Shown here piece by piece: positions 1-7,642 of a stretch of 64,000 nt of DNA. Position 1 is the stretch's first letter. Each line of letters begins with the position of its first letter. Source of the stretch: Mariluticola halotolerans. GTDB lineage: Bacteria > Pseudomonadota > Alphaproteobacteria > Rhizobiales > Devosiaceae. The notes under the pieces are model-generated. The model did not search any database. It was not told the DNA's origin and saw only the letters and a program-made list of their open reading frames with translations. The stretch is from assembly GCF_021611515.1 (NCBI RefSeq), contig NZ_CP090960.1, positions 186,001-250,000 on the forward strand. The letters run 5' to 3'. The position numbers and the translations under genes are program-made.

Positions 1-83
1 AGCGCCAGCCAGAGGTTGCCTAAAAGAGGCTAAAACCAACTTAAAACTTAGCTGAAACTACCCTAAAACTGCCAGACATTAAG

Positions 84-115
84 CCCGCGTTTTGCCCCTG
101 CAAAATGCGGGTTTT
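84..115 (+). terminator. Rho-independent terminator of a gene left of the window
   Basis: A 12-bp stem (positions 84-95 with 100-111, one G/T pair) closes a 4-nt loop and is followed by TTTT at 112-115. It reads on the + strand, so it most likely ends transcription of a gene lying left of the window and insulates the metF operon. No coding region is visible in positions 1-200. Confidence 0.75.
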
Positions 116-165
116 AAGTTTATGCGATGGCATCGCGGAAATGGTCTGGACCGGTCGCGCTCGTT

Positions 166-187
166 CATATAAAGATATCTTTATATG
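166..187. promoter_or_regulatory. Perfect 22-bp palindromic operator upstream of the ArsR/methyltransferase-metF operon
   Basis: Positions 166-187 form a perfect palindrome with half-site CATATAAAGAT. It lies 13 bp before the GTG start of the ArsR-type regulator. Its size, symmetry and placement fit an autoregulatory operator for a dimeric winged-helix repressor. From general knowledge, SahR-type ArsR regulators that sense S-adenosylhomocysteine and control methionine-cycle genes bind AT-rich palindromes of this kind. The assignment to SahR is inference; the palindrome itself is direct. Confidence 0.75.
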
Positions 188-200
188 ATTGGAGTGGTAA

Positions 201-1178
201 GTGGCTGGTCTTGATTCTCTGGTGAATGTGCTGAAAGCGGCGGGTGAGGTGACACGCCTGCGCCTGCTTGCGCTTTTGGCCGCCGGTGAGCTTTCGGTGA
301 AGGACCTTACCGAAATTCTCGATCAAAGTCAGCCGCGGGTATCGCGGCATTTGAAGCTTTTGGCGGAGGCCGGGCTGATTGTGCGGCATGCGGAAGGGGC
401 CTGGGCCTATTTCGGCTTGTCGGATGACAGCGAGCGGGCGGTGCTGGCGCGGCATCTGGTTGATTTGCTGGATCAGGATGACCCGCAGGTGGCCGATGAC
501 ATGTTGCGTTTGCAGCGGGTGCGCGAGGGGCAGCGCGAGCAGGCGGCGGCCTATTTTGCTGAAGTTGCCGGCAGCTGGGATGCGTTGCGCAATCTGCATG
601 TGCCCGAGGCAGCCGTGGAAGCGGCGATCCTTGAAGCTGTGGGCGGGCGCAAACTGGATTTGTTGCTCGATCTGGGCACGGGCACCGGACGGATGCTGGA
701 ACTGCTGGCCGAGAAATATCAGCGGGGCGTCGGGGTTGATTCCAGCCGCGAGATGATTGCCGTGGCGCGGGCCAAGCTGGTGGCGGCGAATATTTCGCAT
801 GCGCATATCCGGCTGGGGGACATTACAGAAATTGATGCCCATGCGGGGCCGGCGGACCTGATCATCATTCATCAGGTGCTGCATTATTTCGACGATCCGG
901 GAAACATATTGCACACGGCACGCCGCGCCCTGAAGCCGGGTGGCGAGATGATTATCGTCGATTTTGCGCCACATGAGCTTGAATTTCTGCGCACCGAGAA
1001 CGCCCATCGGCGGCTGGGGCTGTCGCAGGTGCAGATGGAAACCTGGGCGCGCTCGGCAGGGCTGGACGTGACCGGGTTCAGGGATTTTCCCAACAAGAGC
1101 GGGCGTGAAAACCTCACTGTCTGTCTTTGGACATTGAAGAATACCGGCGATCTGGGCCGGAGGAGTAATAATGAATGA
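201..1178 (+). CDS. ArsR-family regulator fused to SAM-dependent methyltransferase (SahR-like)
   Basis: 325 residues. The N-terminal ~95 residues form an ArsR winged helix, with helix segments around VTRLRLLALLAAGELSV and the recognition helix QSQPRVSRHLKLL. Residues ~110-310 are a class I methyltransferase fold with the SAM motif DLGTGTGRML near residue 156. Proteins of this architecture precede metF or metH in many alphaproteobacteria and are thought to sense SAH or SAM and repress methionine-cycle genes. The GTG start is supported by GGAG at 191-194. Its stop overlaps the metF start by 4 bp (ATGA), so the two are translationally coupled. A perfect palindrome just upstream is the probable operator. 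Whether the methyltransferase half is catalytic cannot be told from sequence. Confidence 0.85.
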   Translation: MAGLDSLVNVLKAAGEVTRLRLLALLAAGELSVKDLTEILDQSQPRVSRHLKLLAEAGLIVRHAEGAWAYFGLSDDSERAVLARHLVDLLDQDDPQVADDMLRLQRVREGQREQAAAYFAEVAGSWDALRNLHVPEAAVEAAILEAVGGRKLDLLLDLGTGTGRMLELLAEKYQRGVGVDSSREMIAVARAKLVAANISHAHIRLGDITEIDAHAGPADLIIIHQVLHYFDDPGNILHTARRALKPGGEMIIVDFAPHELEFLRTENAHRRLGLSQVQMETWARSAGLDVTGFRDFPNKSGRENLTVCLWTLKNTGDLGRRSNNE

Positions 1179-2077
1179 CTGACGCCGTAGCACCGGGCCG
1201 GGTGAGCCGCTTGCCGGGTGAAAGCCGCCCCGCCTTGCAATTGAGCTTTGAGTTCTTCCCGCCGAAAACCGATGACGCAGAAGACCGGTTCTGGGGCAGT
1301 TTGCACCGCCTGGCCCCGCTCAGCCCGCGCTTTGTTTCGGTGACCTATGGGGCCGGTGGCTCGACGCGGGAGCGCACCTTGCGCATGGTTTCCAAGATTT
1401 CATCTGAAACGGGGATTAATGCGGCCGCGCATCTGACCTGTGTTGGCGCGTCGCGCGACGAGGTGGACGAGGTTGTGCGCGGCTACAAGGCGGCAGGTGT
1501 GAAGCGGATTGTGGCGCTGCGCGGCGATCCGGCGGCAGGGGTTGGGCAAAAATTTGAGCCGCACCCGGATGGCTATGCCAATGCGGCTGAACTGGTGGCT
1601 GGAATTCGGCGGATTGGTGATTTTGATATTTCTGTTGCCGCTTATCCTGAAAAGCATCCGGAAAGCCCGGACTGGGATCAGGATATCGATAATCTGAAGC
1701 GCAAGATTGATGCGGGTGCCGACCGGGCGATTACGCAGATGTTTTTTGACAATGACGATTATCTGCGCTTTGTGGACCGGGCCCAAAAGGCGGGTGTGAC
1801 CGCGCCGATTGTGCCGGGTATCCAGCCGATTCACAGTTTCAAGCAGGTGGCGAATTTTGCCACCCGGTGTGGCGCATCGGTGCCCAGCTGGCTTGGTGAC
1901 CGGTTTGAGGGGCTGGAGGATGACCCTGAAACCCATGCGCTGGTTGCCGCGGCCGTGGCTGCCGAACAGGTGACGGAGCTGGTGGATCAAGGGATTACCG
2001 AGTTTCATTTCTATACGATGAACCGGGCAAAACTTGTGCTGGCGCTGGCGCGGGTGCTGGGGCGGCGGGCCGTTTAG
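1175..2077 (+). CDS. metF: 5,10-methylenetetrahydrofolate reductase
   Basis: 300 residues, the normal length for bacterial MetF. It reduces 5,10-methylene-THF to 5-methyl-THF with FAD, feeding methionine synthase. Diagnostic segments are the N-terminal SFEFFPPKT strand near residue 25, the VTYGAGGSTRERT loop, the LRGDP motif and the QMFFDN segment typical of the TIM-barrel FAD-binding family. It is coupled to the preceding ArsR/methyltransferase gene by an ATGA overlap and so presumably shares its palindromic operator. metH, often next in relatives, does not follow here. Confidence 0.96.
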   Translation: MTDAVAPGRVSRLPGESRPALQLSFEFFPPKTDDAEDRFWGSLHRLAPLSPRFVSVTYGAGGSTRERTLRMVSKISSETGINAAAHLTCVGASRDEVDEVVRGYKAAGVKRIVALRGDPAAGVGQKFEPHPDGYANAAELVAGIRRIGDFDISVAAYPEKHPESPDWDQDIDNLKRKIDAGADRAITQMFFDNDDYLRFVDRAQKAGVTAPIVPGIQPIHSFKQVANFATRCGASVPSWLGDRFEGLEDDPETHALVAAAVAAEQVTELVDQGITEFHFYTMNRAKLVLALARVLGRRAV

Positions 2078-2153
2078 CGCCGCTTTTCATAAAACGGCCA
2101 TTTTCAACGGGTTTCATGAATTTTTGGCGGGGGCGCCAACTAAGGGATTTCTG

Positions 2154-3185
2154 ATGAATCGTCGATTGACTGGCTGGTTTGCCTGGGGCGCTTTGGCGCT
2201 TGTCATTGGTGTGCCAAGCGTGGACATGGTGCTTTCGACGCCTGAGAACAGCGTGTCGATGGCCGCAGTTGACGCGGGCAAGGAACCTTTTTTCGGGCCG
2301 ATGCCGGCCAAGAAACCGGTCGTGGAGGACGTATTTGAAGCGCCTGTTGCGAACCGTGCGCCGATTGAGACCCCACCTGCTGTTATGCCTGATATCTCTG
2401 TGCCAACGATTGCAGCGCCTGAGCCTGAAACGGCGGTGGCTGATGCGGTGACGAAAGACACCGAGACAAAGGATGTGGCGCTGGCCGAGCCGGAAAAGCC
2501 GGCGCAGGCGGGTGCGCAAATGACACCGGTTGTGCCTTTGGCAATCCGCGTGGTGGGTGATCAACGGATGGCCCCGGCGCCCGTGAAAATTACCCCTGAT
2601 GCCGCTGACAAGACGGTTACGGCAGAAACGGAAACGGCCAAAACTGATAGGCCTGCCGAGACCACGGCGCTTGCCGCCGTGCCGGTGGTGGCGACGGATA
2701 GTAGCGACACGGCCACACAGGTTGAAGCTGCTGAACCGCTGCAACTGCGCGGCAGTGACAGCGAAACCTTGAGTGTTGCAGTGGCCGACCCGCAGGCTGC
2801 CCCTGTGGCGGTGACCGCACCCAAACCACTGCCTGCATCGATGCGGCCGCCCGCGCCTGTGCGTGCAAGCCGTTCGGTGGCGACATTTGAGGACGAGGTG
2901 CGCGCCAGCGTTGACAATCTGCGGGCGGCTGGACGCCGCGCACCTGCATTTGAGGATTATTCTGACCGCCAGCCCGTTTGGGGCGATGACCCGCGGCTGC
3001 GCCGTGGGCAGCAGCTTGAGACCTTCGAGCCGGGCGGGTTTGTTGCGGATGATTCCTCGGACAGCGAATTTTATGAGTTGTGGCGCGAGGAGCAGCGGCC
3101 TGTCGGCTTTCGCCGTTCGGGGAGTTTTGAGGAGCAGTTGCCTGCGCGGCGGGGCAGCGGTATCCGTATGGATTTGCTGCAATAA
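2154..3185 (+). CDS. Membrane-anchored, largely disordered hypothetical protein
   Basis: 343 residues if read from the ATG at 2154, which has a purine-rich AAGGGA upstream; an upstream in-frame start would overlap metF. Residues ~7-27 are a hydrophobic segment (WFAWGALALVIGVPSV) fitting a signal anchor. The rest is rich in Ala, Pro, Thr, Glu and Val, low in complexity and probably disordered in the periplasm. A more ordered acidic/aromatic C-terminal ~100 residues contains FEDEVRASVDNLRAAGRR and a YELWREEQRP segment. No family recognised. It sits alone between metF and a DjlA-like gene and is followed by a weak hairpin terminator. Function unknown. Confidence 0.7.
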   Translation: MNRRLTGWFAWGALALVIGVPSVDMVLSTPENSVSMAAVDAGKEPFFGPMPAKKPVVEDVFEAPVANRAPIETPPAVMPDISVPTIAAPEPETAVADAVTKDTETKDVALAEPEKPAQAGAQMTPVVPLAIRVVGDQRMAPAPVKITPDAADKTVTAETETAKTDRPAETTALAAVPVVATDSSDTATQVEAAEPLQLRGSDSETLSVAVADPQAAPVAVTAPKPLPASMRPPAPVRASRSVATFEDEVRASVDNLRAAGRRAPAFEDYSDRQPVWGDDPRLRRGQQLETFEPGGFVADDSSDSEFYELWREEQRPVGFRRSGSFEEQLPARRGSGIRMDLLQ

Positions 3186-3199
3186 TCGGCCCAAGGTGA

Positions 3200-3234
3200 C
3201 ACGGGGGTGAAAACAATGTCGCCCGTGCTCTTTT
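3200..3234 (+). terminator. Weak hairpin terminator after the disordered protein gene
   Basis: CACGGG at 3200-3205 can pair with CCCGTG at 3222-3227 across a large loop, followed by a short CTCTTTT tract. It lies 15 bp after the stop at 3185. Confidence 0.4.
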
Positions 3235-3375
3235 CATTTGCCGTACGTACCTTACATTCACCCTTCGGACGCTGCTTTCGATTCTTGTCGAGAACAGCTG
3301 CCGGTTTTTGATTGATCAGCGTCTCCGGGGGGTAGGCGGTGTCTGGTGATGGTCTGATTGAAGCAGGAGCTGGCC

Positions 3376-4101
3376 GTGTCCGTCTGGCAGCGAATAAGCG
3401 ATTTTCTGGGTTCTTTCCCCCAAGGTTCCGACATTGCGCGTTCGCTTACGTCGGTGCTCGATCCTGACAACTGGCTGCCGGGTGGCCGCGATGCCGCGTT
3501 TACGCTGGCGCTGGTGGCCCTGTCGGCCAAGATGGCGGTTGCTGATGGCGTTGTGACCGCCTCGGAAGTGCGAGCGTTTCGCGAGACCGTGCAAATTCCC
3601 GAAGGTTCCGAAGAACCAATTGCCCGGCTGTTCAACCTGGCTCAACAGGACGTGGCTGGCTACGAATCCTATGCCCGCAAGATCGGACGGCTGTTTGCTG
3701 ATAGCCCCGAAACGCTGGAACATGTGCTGGACGGGTTGTTTCACATCGCGTCGGCGGATGGGCTGGTGCATGAAGCGGAGCTGGAATATCTCAAGGATGT
3801 CAGTGACATATTCGGTTTCGATGAATTGCGTTTCGAGCAAATCGCGGCCGGGCACATTGTGCAGAACGAGGGCATGGATCCCTATCTGGTGCTTGGCCTG
3901 ATGCCGGATGCGCCGGATAGCGAGGTGCGCCGGGTTTATCGTTTGCTGGTTGCCGAGCACCATCCCGACCGGCTGGCGGCAAAGGGCGTGCCGCAGGAAA
4001 TGATGACGCTGGCGACGGCGCGCATGGCCGCGATCAACGCCGCCTATGATACCATTGCCAAGGCGCGCGGGCTGCGCGGGGTGTTATCCTCGCCTGCATA
4101 G
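3376..4101 (+). CDS. DjlA-like co-chaperone (TerB-like domain plus C-terminal J domain)
   Basis: 241 residues from the GTG at 3376, chosen because AGGAG lies at 3365-3369 with 6-nt spacing; an in-frame start exists at 3358. Residues ~30-150 form a helical TerB-like domain (AALVALSAKMAVADG-type tellurite-resistance fold). The last ~65 residues are a J domain beginning DPYLVLGL with the HPD tripeptide at about residue 196, which stimulates DnaK ATPase. DjlA of enterics has an N-terminal membrane anchor; none is obvious here, so this is the soluble alphaproteobacterial type. It probably recruits DnaK to unknown clients. It ends ~40 bp before rnpB. Confidence 0.85.
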   Translation: MSVWQRISDFLGSFPQGSDIARSLTSVLDPDNWLPGGRDAAFTLALVALSAKMAVADGVVTASEVRAFRETVQIPEGSEEPIARLFNLAQQDVAGYESYARKIGRLFADSPETLEHVLDGLFHIASADGLVHEAELEYLKDVSDIFGFDELRFEQIAAGHIVQNEGMDPYLVLGLMPDAPDSEVRRVYRLLVAEHHPDRLAAKGVPQEMMTLATARMAAINAAYDTIAKARGLRGVLSSPA

Positions 4102-4142
4102 CGGTGCTTGCGGATATGGGCTGCGGCCTATAGTAGAGATCG

Positions 4143-4520
<378 letters not shown>

Positions 4521-4531
4521 TTTAATTTGAG

Positions 4532-4564
4532 GGCGCATCGCGGCGAAAACCGGGGTGCGCCTTT
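4532..4564 (+). terminator. Probable rnpB terminator
   Basis: GGCGCA at 4532-4537 pairs with TGCGCC at 4556-4561, extended internally by GC pairs, and is followed by TTT. It starts 12 nt after the mature rnpB end. Confidence 0.55.
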
Positions 4565-4606
4565 CCTGCGTCTGGAGCTGTTCGGGCTTTGATGGAAACA
4601 TCCTTT

Positions 4607-4702
4607 GTCATCGCGAGGCGCGCAGCGCCGTGGCGATCCAGAGCCGCAAGTGCCGGTGTTCGCGGCTCTGGATTGCCGCGCGCCTTTGGCGCTCGCAATG
4701 AC
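4607..4702. repeat. Palindromic intergenic repeat: two inverted 35-bp units
   Basis: Positions 4607-4641 and 4668-4702 are inverted, slightly diverged copies of a 35-bp unit beginning CTGGATTGCCGCGCG and ending GCTCGCAATGAC, separated by 26 bp that extend the stem (CCAGAGCCGC with GCGGCTCTGG). Single copies of the same unit occur at 5275-5309 and 34931-34965. The whole can fold into a long hairpin, like the mobile palindromic repeats scattered through alphaproteobacterial intergenic DNA. The 4521-4877 gap otherwise holds only the rnpB terminator and AT-rich DNA. Confidence 0.8.
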
Positions 4703-4877
4703 GGCTCGGCAACTCCGGGAAGGCCGGAAACGCTCTAGGTGTCGCTTTATTGATTGTGACTTATAATTTTTCTTTTGCTGTTCATCAAAATGCCCAAAAT
4801 GTCACTTGATTGATCAGAGATGTGCTGATTCAGTTTTGTATTGAATATATTTTTTGTCCATTTTTTGGGGGGTAGAA

Positions 4878-5261
4878 ATGTCCGCAGATATCAAGCGTAA
4901 CATCGCCGTTGATGGTGATATAGTGCACGTGTCCTTTTCAAATGCCGATCAGAAACTCGACCTAGCGCTCACGCCAGAGGAACTAATGGGTTTGACTTTG
5001 GAGCTAACGGTCGCCATGCAGACAGCGCTCCAGAATGAAGATCGTGACCTTTCGATACCGGAGAACCAAAGACCGTCTATTGCGGGCGGCAGTTGGTCAT
5101 TCGAGGTTAAAGGAGCAGCGGACGGGCGCGCAAGCCTTGTGATTACCCCTCAAAATTACTACAGATTTGAATATGAACTGAGCCGAGATTTTGCCAGACA
5201 TTTGGCGCAAAGCTTGCTTACTGCCGCGGAGCATATGGGAACGAGGGTGAGCAAGCACTGA
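4878..5261 (+). CDS. Orphan hypothetical protein
   Basis: 127 residues. The start is the ATG at 4878 behind GGGGGG at 4866-4871. It begins MSADIKRNIAVDGDIVHVSF. The predicted pattern is a beta-rich N-terminus, a helix (TPEELMGLTLELTVAMQTAL) and a C-terminal helix after NYYRFEYELSRDFARHLAQ. It has no signal peptide, no membrane span and no recognised family. It lies between palindromic repeats and downstream of a strikingly AT-rich 130-bp stretch (4740-4870), unlike the surrounding GC-rich DNA, and its codon use is less GC-biased than its neighbours'. It may be a recent acquisition. Function unknown. Confidence 0.65.
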   Translation: MSADIKRNIAVDGDIVHVSFSNADQKLDLALTPEELMGLTLELTVAMQTALQNEDRDLSIPENQRPSIAGGSWSFEVKGAADGRASLVITPQNYYRFEYELSRDFARHLAQSLLTAAEHMGTRVSKH

Positions 5262-5274
5262 CGTTCTGGCGCTT

Positions 5275-5309
5275 CTGGATTGCCGCGCGCCGTTGGCGCT
5301 CGCAATGAC
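5275..5309. repeat. Single 35-bp intergenic repeat unit
   Basis: Near-identical to the right arm of the 4607-4702 element (CTGGATTGCCGCGCG... CTCGCAATGAC). It begins 13 bp after the stop of the orphan gene. The 5262-5658 gap carries three repeat families and nothing that looks coding. Confidence 0.8.
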
Positions 5310-5367
5310 GGCGGAGAGATTGGAAAAGGGACTGGGTGGGGGCACTTCTTGTCCCTCTCATGCTCAT

Positions 5368-5474
5368 CGTCATTCCCGCGCAGGCGGGAATCCAGTGCAC
5401 CGCGTCGGCGGTGCGAGGAAGCCTTATGCGGGCAGGACTGCCCGCTGCTGGATTCCCGCCTGCGCGGGAATGAC
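5368..5474. repeat. Composite palindromic repeat, copy 1
   Basis: The outer arms are inverted copies: CGTCATTCCCG... GGGAATCCAG on the left and CTGGATTCCCG... CGGGAATGAC on the right. A central inner hairpin GCGGGCAGGACTGCCCGC lies at 5428-5445. A second copy with the same order and the identical central hairpin is at 34994-35097. Each arm is itself palindromic (CCCGCGCAGGCGGG), giving a multi-branched foldable structure. Confidence 0.85.
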
Positions 5475-5489
5475 ACTGTGGCCCTAAAT

Positions 5490-5518
5490 CCTCATGGTGA
5501 GCCTGTCGAGCCACGAGG
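5490..5518. repeat. Short palindromic repeat of a third family
   Basis: CCTCATGG at 5490-5497 and CCACGAGG at 5511-5518 form imperfect inverted arms around GTGAGCCTGTCGAG. From general knowledge, sequences of this form recur widely in alphaproteobacterial intergenic DNA. Only one copy is seen in this window. Confidence 0.5.
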
Positions 5519-5658
5519 TGTGGGGGCCACCGCGTCATTCCCCTTTTTGCCCGGACTTGCAGGTATGCCGTGCGCCCATTATGATGGGGCACGCGAGGAC
5601 GACCTCCCCCATAAGGGCATGATTTCGGGACGACCCGGTGATTTGAATGGGGGCAGTA

Positions 5659-6084
5659 ATGCGTTCAACAGGCGACAGAATCCGTCACGCTATCAGCTTT
5701 GAAATTGTCGGGCTTCTGATTGTGATCCCGCTGGGGACATGGGTTTTTAACCAGCCGATGCACGATATGGGTGTGGTGGCGATTGCCGGTACGCTGCTGG
5801 CGACGGGCTGGAACTATCTTTACAACCTGCTTTTTGATCTCGGGATGCTGAAATGGTTTGGCAGTGTGGCCAAGACATTTGCCATTCGCGTGGTGCATGC
5901 GGTGTTGTTCGAGATCGGGCTGTTATTGGTGATGTTGCCGCTGGTGGCGCTCTATTTAGGGGTGAGCCTTTGGCATGCCTTGCTGATCGATGGCGGTTTT
6001 GCGCTGTTCTATATGCTCTATGCGCTGGCGTTTAACTGGGCATATGACCTGGTGTTTCCCGTGCCGGGGCTGAAGAAAAGCTGA
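5659..6084 (+). CDS. PACE-family multidrug efflux protein (bacterial transmembrane pair domains)
   Basis: 141 residues from the ATG at 5659 (GGGG at 5650-5653 as RBS). Two repeats each contribute a pair of membrane helices, four in total: ~10-30, ~38-60, ~82-102 and ~108-130. The first repeat carries the typical RHAISFE... NYLYN pattern and the second VVHAVLFEIGLLL... FNWAYDLVFP, both hallmarks of the proteobacterial antimicrobial compound efflux (PACE) family. Such proteins export biocides or short-chain diamines using the proton gradient. The substrate here is unknown. It stands alone between a repeat island and the rsmH-led cluster and replaces the position where mraZ often lies. Confidence 0.85.
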   Translation: MRSTGDRIRHAISFEIVGLLIVIPLGTWVFNQPMHDMGVVAIAGTLLATGWNYLYNLLFDLGMLKWFGSVAKTFAIRVVHAVLFEIGLLLVMLPLVALYLGVSLWHALLIDGGFALFYMLYALAFNWAYDLVFPVPGLKKS

Positions 6085-6263
6085 TTTTCCGAATGTTTTG
6101 AGCTGAAAGACCGGGCGCGTGACGGCGCCCAGGTTCCATCGCGATTCGCTATAATTCCGGGTTTGGGAAACAGAATATTAAAAGTCAGCATGCAAAATGC
6201 ATCCAAGGCCCGATGGGCATTGTTAGTACCGGCCCTGTTGGCCGGAGTGGAGTTGCGTTGACT

Positions 6264-7265
6264 ATGGGCCAGGAGCACGGGAACGGACCCGGCTATTCTG
6301 ATGCACCGCATGTGCCGGTGTTGTTGGCCGAAGTGCTGGCAGCGTTGCAGCCATTAGAGGGTGCGCGGATTGTCGATGGCACTTTCGGGGCTGGCGGGTA
6401 TTCGCGCGCGCTGCTGGATGCCGGCGCGTCAGTTATCGGCATTGATCGTGACCCGAACGTTGCGCCGTTTGTGACGGCGCTTGCAGCTGATTTTCCGGGT
6501 CCTTTTAGTTTTGTCGCCGGGCGGTTTTCCGAGCTGGATACGCTGGTTGATGAGCCTGCCGATGGCGTTGTGCTGGATATCGGTGTTTCCTCGATGCAGC
6601 TGGATGAAGCAGAGCGGGGCTTTTCGTTCATGCGCGAGGGGCCGCTCGACATGCGCATGAGCGGGAGCGGAACTTCGGCGGCTGATCTGGTCAATGAGCT
6701 TGATGAGACCGAGTTGGCGAACCTGCTGTTCTCGTTTGGCGAAGAACGCAAATCGCGGCGGATTGCGGCGGCGGTGGCGCGGGTGCGGGCTGAGAAGCCG
6801 ATCACGACAACGCTGGAACTGGCGCAGTTGATCGAGAAAACCATTGGCCGGAAGCCGGGCGATGCGCATCCGGCGACACGCAGTTTTCAGGCGTTGCGCA
6901 TTGCGGTGAATGGCGAGTTCGACCAGCTGGTTGAAGGGTTGTTTGCCGCTGAAAGGCTGTTGCCCGAAGGCGGGCGGCTGGCGGTGGTGACATTTCATTC
7001 GCTGGAAGACCGGATTGTGAAGCGGTTTTTTGCCCCGGAAAAGGGCGGGCCTGCGCAATCCCGGCATTTGCCGCAACAAGTGGCTGAAGATTTGCGCTGG
7101 AAGCCGGTGGCCAAGCCGGTGAAGGCGGGCGACGCGGAAACCGCGCGAAACCCGCGCGCCCGTTCGGCAACGCTGCGCATGGGGGTGCGGACTGCCGCGC
7201 CAGCGCGTGAAGTGAAAACGGCAGGGTTGGGCATGCCTTCGTTTAAAACCCGGGGTGTTGCATGA
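6264..7265 (+). CDS. rsmH: 16S rRNA (cytosine-1402-N4)-methyltransferase
   Basis: 333 residues from the ATG at 6264; a TTG at 6258 and upstream starts are possible, with GGAG at 6249-6252 serving either. It transfers methyl from SAM to N4 of C1402 in 16S rRNA. The N-terminus [10 protein letters not shown], the SAM motif [10 protein letters not shown] and the late segment [16 protein letters not shown] are diagnostic of MraW/RsmH. It opens the division and cell-wall cluster here. The usual preceding mraZ is absent. Its stop overlaps ftsL (ATGA). Confidence 0.95.
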   Translation: MGQEHGNGPGYSDAPHVPVLLAEVLAALQPLEGARIVDGTFGAGGYSRALLDAGASVIGIDRDPNVAPFVTALAADFPGPFSFVAGRFSELDTLVDEPADGVVLDIGVSSMQLDEAERGFSFMREGPLDMRMSGSGTSAADLVNELDETELANLLFSFGEERKSRRIAAAVARVRAEKPITTTLELAQLIEKTIGRKPGDAHPATRSFQALRIAVNGEFDQLVEGLFAAERLLPEGGRLAVVTFHSLEDRIVKRFFAPEKGGPAQSRHLPQQVAEDLRWKPVAKPVKAGDAETARNPRARSATLRMGVRTAAPAREVKTAGLGMPSFKTRGVA

Positions 7266-7642
7266 TCCGCGGTCTTAATTTTCTGCTGCTCATCACCAGC
7301 GTTCTGGCGCTGGTGGGCGTTTATACGCTCAAATACCATACGGTGGACACGGCGAACGAGAAGTTGGCCCTGCAACGCCAGATTGAAAAGCAGGAAGCCG
7401 ATCTTTCGCTTTTGAAAGCCGACTGGGCCTATCTCAACCAACCGGCCCATATTGCGCCCATCGTGCGCCGCCATGCCGAAGTGCTGGGGGTTGCGGTGAT
7501 CGATCAAGCGCAATTTATCCATATTACAGATATACCTATGCGTACGGCGCAGACGGATGATGATGCCCTGACAGAATTGTTCAAGTCGCTGGATGCAGGT
7601 GTTGATCCGATTGCAGCTTTGATCGAGGCAAGCGTTCAATGA
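7262..7642 (+). CDS. ftsL: Cell division protein FtsL
   Basis: 126 residues. It is a bitopic divisome protein with a very short cytoplasmic end, a membrane span at ~4-22 ([19 protein letters not shown]) and a coiled coil at ~33-58 ([21 protein letters not shown] in overlapping heptads), followed by LNQPAHI, common in FtsL. The position between rsmH and ftsI with 4-bp overlaps on both sides is conserved. FtsL with FtsB and FtsQ activates the FtsWI synthase. Sequence identity in this family is low, so the call rests on topology plus context. Confidence 0.85.
   Translation: MIRGLNFLLLITSVLALVGVYTLKYHTVDTANEKLALQRQIEKQEADLSLLKADWAYLNQPAHIAPIVRRHAEVLGVAVIDQAQFIHITDIPMRTAQTDDDALTELFKSLDAGVDPIAALIEASVQ

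Noticed and set aside
1995-3194. 399-codon minus-strand frame opposite the disordered protein
   Set aside because: Arg/His-rich shadow of a GC-rich gene. The + strand frame has an RBS, an anchor and a sensible composition.
5368-5474. Possible CRISPR-like repeats
   Set aside because: The repeats are inverted palindromes, not regularly spaced direct repeats with unique spacers, and no cas genes are present.
6150-6155. TATAAT upstream of rsmH as a promoter -10 box
   Set aside because: No acceptable -35 hexamer at the right distance, so a promoter for the cell-wall cluster is not claimed here.
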